Source: Citrus sinensis
Taxonomy: Eukaryota > Streptophyta > Magnoliopsida > Sapindales > Rutaceae
Reading direction: 5' to 3'
Assembly (NCBI RefSeq): GCF_022201045.2
Contig: NC_068559.1
Span: forward strand, 21,149,501 to 21,213,500
DNA: 64,000 nt
The notes beneath the pieces are model-generated. The model was not told the DNA's origin. It was given only the letters and a program-made list of their open reading frames with translations, and did not search any database. Below, in pieces: positions 34,804 through 45,368 of the stretch (position 1 is the stretch's first letter; the number at the start of each line of letters is the position of its first letter). Made by a program: the position numbers and the translations under genes.

Positions 34804-35148
34804 TGTGATAAATGCTGCAAAAGCAATAAGGTTTTACGAACTTCACGTACAAAAGAAAATCTGAATCGTAAATTTTGGAAGTGTAAAGGATGTGGGGCTT
34901 TTGAATGAGATGATGATTGGAAGAGCAGTGAATGTAATGACTTTGGAGGGATGACAGATCAAAATATAAACCAGAATAAAATTGAAATGTTGTTAGGAGA
35001 AGTCCGCAAGTTAGGGCATCAAATCGAATGCTTATCTTTTCAATTTTAATTGTTTGAGCAAAAACTTCAACAAAGACGACAACGTCAATTGTCGGAGGGC
35101 GAACTACAAAAAAAAGAACCAAGTGTTATTGTAACATACGTCCCATAA
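34804..35148 (+). pseudogene. GRF-type zinc-finger protein, broken
   Basis: The frame reads CDKCCKSNKVLRTSRTKENL and then FWKCKGCGAFE. This matches the plant GRF zinc finger pattern of a Cys pair, a T-S/T-x-N stretch, an aromatic-Cys segment and CG-FEW. The Trp of the final FEW motif is TGA (34906-34908), and a second stop lies at 35047-35049. The rest reads as a charged, probably coiled-coil tail (FEQKLQQRRQRQLSEGELQ) to the stop at 35146. GRF-finger genes of this kind are often dispersed with plant transposons. This copy lies inside the composite element, downstream of the left TIR promoter. Confidence 0.65.
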
Positions 35149-35825
35149 ATAATTATAACTCTTTTAATATGTATTATATTTAAGTTTTGTAATTAACTAA
35201 TGTACCATTATCTTTCTTTCTTTTTTTGAATTGTATCATGAATGCTTCAGTGGATGTAAATTATTGTTCGCAACAATAATGTTAACATATTAGCTTCTTT
35301 TATTAATATATTTGCTTCTTTTGTTCTGTCAGCTGACTTATATATTATATTTGAAGTTACTGATAATTGTTGCACATTAAAAAACATTTAAGCTTGAGAT
35401 TAACACATATACCTAAATGCATTCATTTAGGAGACAATTTATTCATAAAACCAACATCCTGCATACCCTTCAACCATTCCAGTAGCACACGACTAAAGAA
35501 TGAAATCCATGCAGTAAATGATAAATCTATTAAAGGACCATGCCTAGAACCAACTAGTGTACACCAATATTCCAATACCACATAACTAAAACTACCGATA
35601 TGCCATTAAAGGAAAAATATACCATTACAAAAATAAATCCATATATGAAATCCACAAGCTCACATATCATAGCCAAAGGCTTGTATTCGAATATTAATGA
35701 GAATAAAACAAAAACAATGCTATTCTACGACATCACTTCGAAACTCCCTATCAACTACATATTCATTATCTTGCTGAAATAGTAGCTGGTGAAAATGTCC
35801 ATACGGCTGGAATTGTAGTTCCTAT

Positions 35826-36736
35826 TAGGGGTGGACAAAATCGGGTTCGGTTCAACTAGATTGGATTTTGGGTTGTTCGGGTTTGACAAAAATTAATCCG
35901 AATTTACAACCCGACCCGATAATTCGGATCGAATCGGGTCGGGTTGTAAATTCGGGTTGAATTCGGGTATATTAGTTTCGAGTTGGCCAACTTTCTTGAT
36001 TTTGTTACTAACTATTTAAAAACACATAATTACAACAATTAAATACTAAATATTAATTGTTTAATTTAACCATATATACTATCAATTCAAAGCTTAAAAA
36101 AAGCTTCAAAAGTGAAAACTCAAGATTTAAAGAGGAGAAACTCGGGTCGAATAGCTCGGGTTGAAGGCTTGGAGCAGTAGAATGTAGATTGGTAGCACCT
36201 TGCAGCAGATCAGCGGCACTTGCGGCAAATCGGCAGCACTTGCGGCAGATCGGTGGCCACTGACACGTAGCAGCAAACCGACGGACACGTAGCAGCAGAT
36301 CGACGGAGGCGTAGCAAATCAGGCATGGAGACGCGCAATAAATATGGCATGAAGATGCTGGTGAGGCTGTGACTTGTGTGGTGGCCTCTGTTGGCGGCTT
36401 GGCATTGGCCCAACGCCGTTGGCGGTGACTGTGTATGTGTTTTGTGTAGTGAGATTGGGGATTGTGTAATGAGATTAGGGGTTGAGGAGGGTTGTGAGTG
36501 CTTGTGTTAGTAATTATGTATTTTGAAAATGGGAATTGTGATTTGTGTGTGCTTTAGGTTTATGTTTTTTTTTTTATAGCAACCTGATTGGGTTTTCGGA
36601 TCGAATCAAACTTGATTCGATCACAACCTGATCAGGTTTCATTGTTTTCATTCGATCGGGTTTTTTTTTATAACCAAATCCGATCCGAACCCGAAATTTT
36701 TTCGAGTTGGATCGGGTCGGGTCGGGTAATTCCCTA
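35826..36736. mobile_element. hAT-type element nested in the composite element
   Basis: A 911-bp element that begins TAGGGGTGGACAAAATCGGG and ends CCCGACCCGACCC-like sequence closing in TTCCCTA (imperfect TIR). It is flanked by GTTCCTAT (35818-35825) and GTTCATAT (36737-36744), 7 of 8 bases identical. Subterminal CGGGTTCGG and CGGGTCGGG motifs mark both ends. It splits the first copy of a local duplication of about 65-90 bp. Confidence 0.75.
36201..36260. repeat. 20-bp minisatellite, three copies
   Basis: Three consecutive 20-bp units (36201-36220, 36221-36240, 36241-36260) share the pattern TGCGGCAGATCGGCGGCACT with few changes. They are followed by two diverged units containing ACACGTAGCAGCA. 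The stretch is unusually GC-rich for its surroundings and lies inside the hAT element. Confidence 0.75.
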
Positions 36737-36797
36737 GTTCATATTAAAAGAAAAATTAAATATTTTGTTATAATAAAAGAAAGTAAAGTAGATTAGA

Positions 36798-36862
36798 TGA
36801 AAATGTCCATGCGGTTGGAATTGTGGTTCCTATTAAAAGAAAAATTAAATATTTTGTAGCCT
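36798..36862. repeat. Second copy of a local direct duplication
   Basis: The block from GAAAATGTCCATGCGG to TTAAATATTTTGT also occurs as 35793-35825 joined to 36745-36770 once the inserted hAT element is removed. The duplication therefore predates the insertion. On the minus strand it overlaps the end of the FAR1-like frame. Confidence 0.7.
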
Positions 36863-37125
36863 GTTTTTGCATTAGGTTGGGACTTTAAAATATTCGTAGA
36901 TTTGCTTCTTGTCTCACCACTTCTCCAACAAGCAAAAGTCACATTTCTAAGTATCCCATCACCATCCTTTCTACTAGTTCTCCACATAACCGGAAATCAT
37001 TTTCTTTTGTTGTACTCTTTGAAGTAAATAAACAGATCAGTATCACTATTGAATGACATCCCAATTATTAAATCATCGTCCTCCTCAATTTTCTCCAACT
37101 CTTCAACTTCGATGTCCTTTTCCAT
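36841..37125 (-). pseudogene. FAR1/FHY3-type DNA-binding domain, broken
   Basis: From ATG 37125 the minus strand reads an acidic leader (EVEELEKIEEDDD) and then the FAR1 domain: IGMSFNSDTDLFIYFKEYNK, a stop (TGA where the family usually has Gly before Phe), then RKDGDGILRNVTFACWRSGE and SQPNAKTGYK. FAR1/FHY3 factors descend from Mutator-like transposases, and this domain binds DNA through a WRKY-GCM1-like zinc fold. The expected Cys after KTG is Tyr here. With the in-frame stop and no transposase core visible, the copy is dead. Its leader exon probably lies in the right TIR (37.8-38.1 kb). Confidence 0.7.
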
Positions 37126-38086
37126 ATTCTTTATTTCTAAAAAATTAAAATAATTCATATTGACAAAGTGCAAGCAACAAAATGAAAATAATTCATTTTA
37201 ACAAATTTAATTTAAAAAAAAACAAAATAATTCATATTAACAAAAGTAGCAAAAACAAAATTAAATTTCAGCACAACCTCAGAAAACTAATTCATATCCT
37301 ATGCAAGCTACCCTTGTTTAAGCTTCCATGAAAAAATCAGCACAACCTTACAAAACTAAACTAACTGATGATAGAAATTGTGAAAACAGATTATCATAAT
37401 AACAGTTGAATCTAAAGCTAAGTGTTATTGTTTTCAACATAAAACTAAACTACCTTACTTGCTCAGTATTCTCAACACAAAATAACATAATTTGTGTCTT
37501 TGATTGCAGCGTATTTATTTATTTCGTGCTTAATATTAACTTTGTAATACACTTGAATGTTTGCTCCATCCTGCCTGAGGCTAGACTTGCAAATCAAAGT
37601 TATAAAATTCTATGGCTGCCGAACATGCTCCAAATCATGTTTTCTTGCATAATCATCAGTAATTATTAAACAATTAAACAACATTCTATAATTCCTAACC
37701 GCAAGTTTTAACAATTAGTCAATATAAATTAACATAATAGCAGCTAAGATGTCACAAATTAATAATTAGCACAAAAAAATTTCTAGTTAATGAAGCAAAC
37801 TACCTGCAGAAATTGATTGTCGCAATCGACGATAAGTGAAGTCAGTCTCCAAGATGCAACTCAATTTCTCACACAGCCAAGACAATGAGACACTGTGAGA
37901 GAGACTCGATGGATTTCACACTGTGAGGGAGAGTCCACGAGTGGAACAGAAAACATCATGGGAGAATTAGTTGCTGAGATTTCTAGCTTGAGTGAGGAGT
38001 GTATTTGGTGTGAATGAGAGGGAGAGTGACAGCATTGTGTGAGATCTATTGCGCGCGTATTGTGTTTGTATGTTCAAACAGTAACC

Positions 38087-38093
38087 TTTTATA
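38087..38093 (-). promoter_or_regulatory. TATA box in the right TIR
   Basis: TATAAAA on the minus strand, in the same conserved block as the left TIR (GGGTGCAATATAAAAGG) and pointing inward toward the FAR1-like frame. Confidence 0.6.
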
Positions 38094-38200
38094 TTGCACC
38101 CAAAACGCACCGTTCAGTACTTATTGTGGTGCTTGCTGTGTGCTGAATATTGGTGTTGCCCAAATTTTTATCATGGGTTGGAAAAAATTTCACATAAAAT

Positions 38201-39664
38201 AAGGGTTAAAATGAAATTTACCAACTTCTAGGTATAAGTTACAGTTGGCCCCCTTACGTGTATTTTTCATGCCTAAAGTGCACCTAGTTATATGATTTCT
38301 CCATTTTAGTACTCATATTTGGCCCTCTCAATATTATCGATTTTATGTTTTAGCCCACTCAAATTTATGATTTCTATATTATGACTTCCCTTGAACTAAA
38401 ATCTCGATTCCGCCACCGCTGGCCATCGCCAGTTTCCAGTTGTTGCCAGCCACTAGCAATATGTCAATCTTGGATTTGATTGGAGATTTTTTTTTAAACA
38501 ATTTTTTTTATTACTATATCTAATATATTTAAATAAGACTCTTCCGTACGTCACTCAATTATGCAACAGTAGATATAATTTAAAATTTGAGCTATATAGC
38601 TGGCTTTAATTTTTAAAACCTGTAACGACTGGTCCTTATCCTCACATCAAATTACACTCATGACATTATATAAGGGTCATTTTTCTACTGTCTATAAAAT
38701 ATCTACCCGATGCTTGTTATTTTATGTCCACTAGAAATTGATATTTATATATGTATATAACATTATTGATTGCATTTTGAACATGTTTTTGCGAAAAATC
38801 ACGTGGTGGAATCTATGCGCGATAGATCGGTCCATTCAATAATTTTCTTAATTATCCTTTTTTTGTCTATTTCATGATCTGTCTCATCTGTCTCACATAC
38901 TGATATTTAGCACTACACGACAGCGCTGTTTCATAATGATTAATGTAATTGGAGAGTACTCGATCACCACACATTATTTAACTAATAAATTCGATATCTT
39001 TATTGGAACTGATTGGTTTGAACTTTCAACTTTATCATGTAGGCTCTTTCTCAAAGTAAAGAGCCAGGCTGTCACCTTTAATCATTAATCGAAGAATTAA
39101 TTAACGATAAATATTCAACATTGTGATCATTTCATACCCCGAATTCACTCATGCAACTCTCTCTCTCTCTCTCTTTTTAGGTCTTTTTCTATTGTTTTTG
39201 GGTTGATTAACTAAGAATGATTCTTATTTGTCTTGGACACGCTTATTTAGTCTACTTAGTATTATTATTATTATTATTATTTTCAATAAAAATATTAAAT
39301 GAGGTCATTTTCATCACCTTACCTGATCCTCGCGGTCAAAGATACATATAATTTCAATAGAAAAAAAAGTTTCAAAATTATCATAGCATGTTGTGTGTTG
39401 GAGTCATTCAATGTGTACACTCTGATGCATCAGTTGGATTCGTGTTACACGCATTTCTTATTTATCTTTACTTAACACGTTTTAAAACATATATTAATTA
39501 CTAAAGTAAACGTTTTTTTTGTGAATATTCTTTTCCTGATTTCCTCTCACTATCCCAGGCCCTACCAAATTAATAAATTTAAATAAAATTTTTTTTATTT
39601 CTTACATAACCCGGCATCTTTCTCACGCTTTCCTCTCCTCTCTCCCTCTATCTCATTGTCTTTC
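38201..39664. other. Intergenic DNA upstream of NPC copy B
   Basis: No gene. A CT microsatellite is present near 39162-39176 and a TTA run near 39259-39280. A stretch around 38200-38450 (GGTTAAAATG, then GGCCCCC) resembles the ends of the MITE found at 51.15 kb, but no complementary end was found. Confidence 0.45.
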
Positions 39665-39671
39665 TATAAAT
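39665..39671 (+). promoter_or_regulatory. TATA box of NPC copy B
   Basis: TATAAAT, 73 bases upstream of the start codon at 39738, in a CT-rich context typical of plant core promoters. Confidence 0.55.
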
Positions 39672-39737
39672 ATCTTCGGACACAAATAATCGTCAAAACA
39701 TCGTTATTATCACATTGAAAAAAAAAATAACACAAAA

Positions 39738-42700
39738 ATGGTAGCCGAAGAAAGCAGCAGCAGCCCCATCAAAACGGTGGTCGTTTTGGTGCAAGAGAAC
39801 CGCTCATTCGACCACATGCTCGGCTGGTTCAAGTCACTCAACCCAGAGATCGACGGCGTCACCGGTTCAGAATCCAACCCAGTCTCCGCCTCCGACCCGA
39901 ACTCCACCCACCTACAGTTCAAGAACACGGCAGCTCACATCGACCCAGATCCTGGACACTCATTCCAGGCCATATACGAGCAAGTTTTCGGCAAGCCATG
40001 GGACTGGAACAACCCCGACCCGAATCCCGAGACGGGTCCGAAGATGAATGGATTCGTGCAGAATGCTGAGAGCATACAGAAAGGGATGTCGGAGATTGTT
40101 ATGAACGGGTTTAAGCCTGAAACTTTGCCCGTCTATAAAGAGTTGGCGACTGAGTTTGCTGTCTGTGATCGGTGGTTTTCCTCGATACCGAGTTCGACTC
40201 AGTCGAATAGGCTGTATTTGCATTCAGCGACGTCGCATGGAGCTACGAGTAACGATACGAATAAACTTATTGCAGGGTATCCTCAGAAGACTGTTTTTGA
40301 GTCCCTGGAAGAAAATGGACACAGCTTTGGGATTTATTATCAGTCTTTTTCGGCCTGCTTTTTCTACAAGTAAGCGTATTCAACTTTTTTAATTAGTTTC
40401 TTTTTCGGTTTTAATTAACAAAAAAGAAAAAAAAAATAACGATGATTATGCTCGGTTCTTTAAAGCTGTTACAAGTGGGTACGCAATAATTTGTAGGGTA
40501 CAGTTAGTAGTTTCATAAACTTCTATCAACACAATAACTGAGGGTAAATGCTCTGAGCTAATTTTTCCAATTATTTTGGATTATTTTAAATATTATATAA
40601 AAGATTTTTGTTATAGACGTATTTAAGTATTTTGGTTAAAATCTATATAATTATTATTATTTTTATATGTTGTAGGTTAATTTTTTTAATTTTAAATTAT
40701 ACAGTAGACATGACATTTATTTTTATTACCATAAATTTATAATTTAAACAGTAATTTTTAAGTAATTTTATTTAACTAATTGTAAGTTTGAATCCCGAAT
40801 AAACAAATGATTAAACACTTAATCTGGCCTTATTATGGCACCGGCTTAAAAGTTGAAGCTGCAAACAACAAAGGTTTCGTTTGCTATAACTATTTAAATA
40901 AAGCTGGTTTAAATAAAAATTTTAGTAGTAGAATTTTTATAAGTAAAGTTTTTATTAAAAAAAAATTAGTTATTTGATTATCAATGAGAATTTATATTAA
41001 AAATAATAAAATTATTTTAATAAATAATTTTTTAAAATTATATTATGAAAAAAATAAAATAAAGTTATTAAATAAAAAAATTAAATATTTTAATATTTAA
41101 AAGAAATTTTTTAATCTCTACTGTTAAAATCTAAATCTGAACCTATCAAAAAAAAAAAAAATCTAAATCCGAGTTTTTACTAATAAAGGTAAAATAATTT
41201 TTTATATTCAAATGTTTTATTTTAAAAAATCAAATAATAAAAAAAATTAATAAAAAATTATGAAATTAAATAAACATGATGAATATTAAATAAGTAATAG
41301 CAAATAGTAGTAAGCCAATCGATCTCGAAAGTGCTTGCTATGAACTTAGATTCAACGACTCTGGCCCCACGTCCGCACCAAAACAAAATATTTGAAAGAC
41401 TTTGTGGAGTGATCAGCTGGGCCACGGTGGATTAAATTAAAAGGACAATGACATAACGATAATTCTTTTTTTCAATTAATTGATGTAGTGTTACACGAGT
41501 AATTAAATGAAAATATTATTTAATTTATATAAATTATTTTTATTATTTTATATTTTTATTCAACTAGTTATATAATATCACATTCAATTTATAAAAAAAA
41601 TAATTTGTAGAAAGACATCACTCAAATTGAAATAATGGCCGACTAACTTATATTTTTGTTCTATGATTAACATTTAAAGGTCAAATTTTTAATAGATTTT
41701 TTCCCTTTTTTTTAAAAAAGAACCAAAGAACCGTTGACGAATAAATGATAGTTGTTTATTTCGACAGGAGAGTTTGACTCCTCCTCTAGTTAAACTTCAT
41801 AACATTTTTTTGACTTGTTCATGAGTTTATCAACACGACCGAAAAAGCTGGGTCCAGCTACATCAAAATGTCAGCTTTTTTTTTTCTTTTTTAATTATTA
41901 AATGGGTTTTCTGTCCTAATCTTGATTGTATTTTTTTTTAATTTTTTAAACTTTATTTCTATTGTGATTTTAATGTTCATTGACCTCATCCACTGGATAT
42001 GATCTCATGAACATGTTTTAAATGAATTAAATCCTCTGCAAAATTTAACTACTATTACCGACCAGTCAGACAGCAAATTTTGTTTAAGACAAGTTTAGGT
42101 TACGAGATAATCTTGATTCGTTTTAAATTATAATTTTAATATCTCAAAGATAATATTTTTAAGGTTAATAGTTAATTCGTCAGGAACTAAAAATAAAAAA
42201 TAAAAAATAAAAAAAAAGAAACAGATTTACAGTTCAACATGCATTATGAATACAGATCGGATCAAGGTTACCTAGTAGCTGGCGCATCGGATGCTTATTC
42301 CTTGGTTTTAATTTCAATCTATAAGTCAAAAACAATTGAAGCCGAATACTTTAATCAAATGCTATGACAATTAAGTGGGACAAGAAACTATTTTACATTG
42401 AATAAAAGAACATTTAGCAAGAAAGCAGCTCGATATTTATCTTAATTTTACGAGTCAACAAAGCAATTCCATCGATTAGCTGAACTTTTTGTAGCATAAA
42501 ATATAGTTTCTTTTTTTTGTTTGGGGGGGGGGGGGGTTTGGGGGACTAATATTTCTTGTTGAATTTTGATGTGCTTTCATTTGGGGTTAAAATAAAACAT
42601 AGATTAGATGTACCCAAAAAAAAAAATTAATGTACCCAAAAAAAAAACTTTAATTTGATCTTCCTAAACACATTCATACATTTAATGTAGCAGTAGCAGA

Positions 42701-44176
42701 TCGATTTGATCATGGCTATATAACTAATAGATCCCTATATTTTTATCGTTTCATATATATATAAATATATTTTATCAGGAATCTTAGGAAATTGAAGTAC
42801 ATAGACAATTTCCATCAATTTGATGTAAGCTTCAAGAGGCATTGCAAAGAAGGGAAGCTGCCTAACTATGTGGTGATAGAGCCAAGATATTTTGACTTGT
42901 TATCACTGGCCGCGAATGATGATCACCCGAAGCACGATATAGCACAAGGCCAACAACTTGTCAAGGAAATTTATGAAGCCCTGAGAGCAAGCCCCCAGTG
43001 GAATGAGACCTTATTCCTCATTATTTACGATGAGCATGGTGGCTTTTACGACCATGTTCCTACACCGGTAACCGGAGTCCCGAGTCCCGATGACATCGTT
43101 GGCCCGGAGCCGTTCTTTTTCAAGTTTGATCGCCTTGGTGTTAGGGTTCCGGCCATCTTGGTTTCTCCTTGGATTAAACCTGGCACAGGTCAGTCAAATA
43201 TGAAATATTCTTCAACTCCTATCTCTTATAAATTTTAATGTCCCATTTTGCCCTTTTTGTTAGTTTTTCGTTAGCTTTTTTCTTTTAATAAAATGATATA
43301 TTTTTAAAAAAGTAAAGGGAGTGGGTAAAGTTTAAATCTTATTTTCTTCATAATTTAAACTTGGAACAACTAATAAATTAAAATTATTTAAAAGCCATTC
43401 AATCACACTGGAAATTTAATATTAATTAGTTTAATTTTCACAAAAGAAGAATCGATCCATCTTTCTTCTTAATTATGTATTTTTTTTAAAAATTATAACC
43501 AAAGGTTTTGTTCATTATAATGCAGTGTTGCATGGGCCCTCAGGGCCACATCCTACTTCACAGTTCGAGCATTCCTCAATTGCAGCAACCCTTAAAAAGA
43601 TTTTCAATCTCAAAGAATTTCTCACCAAACGAGATGCATGGGCTGGAACTTTTGAAGGAGTCCTCAATAGAAGCACTGCAAGAGCGGATTGTCCTGGTAA
43701 TTAATTAATTAATTAATTAATTAAACATTAATTATTCACGTCGATTTTATTTAATTAACGAAAGCACTAGCGATCAAGTGAAAGCGCAGACTAATTAATT
43801 TTGTAACGCACGTATTACTTGCGCAGTTAAATTGTCAGAACCGGTGAGAACGCGTGACTTTGATGCACGAGAAGACGATGAACTCAGCGAATTCCAGCAA
43901 GAATTGGTGCAGCTTGCGGCCGCGGTCAAGGGGGACCTTAACAGTGATTTTCTCCCGGACGATCTTCTAAAGACAATGAATGTTGGCGGGGGGCTGAGCT
44001 ACGTTGAAGATGCTTTCAAGAAATTCTTTGATGAAGGCAAGAAAGCTAGGGAAAATGGTGCCGATGAATCCGAGGTGGTGCTGATGCCAAACAGTACAAC
44101 TCAGTCTGGGTCTCAAAGGGCTGCACCAAAAACCTATCTCCAACAAGTATTTTCTTGTTTAATTTGTGATAATTGA
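39738..44176 (+). CDS. NPC4: Non-specific phospholipase C, NPC4-like (copy B)
   Basis: Four exons: 39738-40369, 42779-43188, 43526-43696 and 43827-44176, giving 520 residues in phase. Exons 2 and 3 have exactly the same lengths (410 and 171 nt) as in copy A at 25.6 kb, and the proteins are clearly paralogous. Family signatures are intact: ENRSFDHM at residue 20, [15 protein letters not shown] (Ser replaces the usual Pro of TQPNR) and [13 protein letters not shown] at about 295. There is no signal peptide. The C-terminus is VFSCLICDN, with the same cysteine pair as copy A. Intron 1 is 2.4 kb, twice that of copy A, and holds a 14-base G run (42523-42536). It is likely to act on phospholipids at the plasma membrane, as NPC4 does. 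Confidence 0.93.
42523..42536. repeat. Poly-G tract in NPC copy B intron 1
   Basis: Fourteen consecutive G residues after a T run. Like the C runs at 21349 and 31871, it may be polymorphic or wrongly sized in the assembly. Confidence 0.9.
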
Positions 44177-45368
44177 GCGTGTCAATAAGTCACTCTGAAA
44201 CATTCCTTGTGATTTTGAAATGTTTGATGTAACGTAGTGGGCTTGGTCCTCAGTGTGTTTGTGTGTGTGATATCTCCTCATAAATTTTGTTTTTTTTTTT
44301 AAGCAAGTAATTCAGCTAGTTGTTTCTTTCTTGTACAATGCTTGAGTTGGCTCACGTTTCACAATTTGCTAGATATAAATGAACTGGTTTATCATAAGTA
44401 TTTGTTTATTTATTATATTTTTTTAATTTTTGATAAGAATGACTTTCATAGAAAGGACCAGAAGCTTAACAATACAAACGCCGCTGGGGCGTGAAACCAA
44501 GAAGGCAAAAAGTACAAATTTGTTGTGGAGCGCGAATGCAAGGTTACGTTCGACTTAAGTACCATGAACAAGTTAAAAGACCTATGACTCCAGTCTAAAT
44601 TAATGCAGCCTCAAACAAATAAAACATTAATCTTAAAATATTCAGACACTAAGAATTTATAATAAAGGAGAGGAAAGATTTTACAAATAAAATCTCTAAA
44701 AACACAAGGAAATTTATGGGGTTAGTCCTACCCACTTCAACTAGGTAAAATTTCCTACAAATTGCGGGAAAAAAAAAAGTGGAAGTATACGATTGCACAC
44801 AAAAATTACAACACAATTTTAGAAAACGAAAAACAAAGTAGATATACATAAAACAGAAGAAATAAACAACCGCAATAGCGCCTCCAAAACAAATAAGCCC
44901 AGCAAAAACAGTAAGCGGCAGAGCAAAACAGCAACTAGGCTGTTGCCAAAGCAAATGACAGCTATGAAGGTTAGGAAGTGGCCGAATAACGAAAGCTAAT
45001 GGTGGGATGGGAACGGCATCCAAGTGAAAGCGATAGTCACAATTGGTCGAGAAATAGGAATGGCAGCAGGCAGCAGCAAGGAGCCTTTTCATGGCCGTAA
45101 CTGGATTTGAACCACAAACCTGCACAGACCCAGATCTTGAAAACAAATTCTACCACCCACCTCCAAAACCCACCAATGGTCCATGCAAAAAATCACACAC
45201 TAATCTCTCACCAAACACACGGAGTTTTAAGCCTTCTATTTATAAAATACCGGGTTTTTTAGAAATGTTGGGCCCATAAATAGCCCAAATCGACGAACAA
45301 AAGTCCAAGTAAAACCCAAGTTTAGCTATATATGTAAGCAAAATCGAAAATTTGAAAACTAAGCAGAA
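44177..45368. other. Intergenic DNA between NPC copy B and AAE19
   Basis: A 165-codon minus-strand frame (44649-45146) has no recognisable domain. Near 45096-45110 the minus strand reads GGTTCAAATCC in a context reminiscent of a tRNA T-arm, so part of this frame may be an old SINE. A TATATATG motif lies at about 45326, some 40 bases before the AAE19 start codon. Confidence 0.4.

Larger units (their letters stand above)
33737..38200. mobile_element. Composite Mutator-like element with promoter-bearing TIRs
   Basis: The sequence 33769-34142 is the inverted counterpart of 37800-38125. The best block (CGTTTTGGGTGCAATATAAAAGG) is shared exactly apart from its edges, and the CT-rich leader and ATCTCAC blocks also match. 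Each arm holds a TATA box pointing inward and ends in a splice donor: AGAG/GTAATG near 34141, and CTGCAG/GTAGTT on the minus strand near 37804. The left arm therefore faces a broken GRF zinc-finger gene (plus strand) and the right arm faces a broken FAR1-like gene (minus strand). FAR1-type domains are typical of MULE transposases and their domesticated relatives. Outer ends and any 9-bp duplication are unresolved. Confidence 0.65.

Noticed and set aside
34745-35122. 125-codon minus-strand open frame
   Set aside because: It is the shadow of the GRF zinc-finger pseudogene on the plus strand; the plus frame shows the Cys pattern and the minus frame shows no domain.
28723-39737. A CRISPR-like or operon-like system in the repeat-rich interval
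   Set aside because: The repeats are transposon termini and target duplications in a eukaryotic genome; there is no regular spacer array and no associated genes.
45096-45130. Possible tRNA gene on the minus strand (GGTTCAAATCC motif)
   Set aside because: The T-arm-like motif is present but no acceptor stem or anticodon arm can be formed at the right spacing.
44649-45146. 165-codon minus-strand open frame upstream of AAE19
   Set aside because: Composition is Cys/Phe-rich without any recognisable domain, with no plausible promoter, and part of it may be a tRNA-derived repeat. Not called as a gene.
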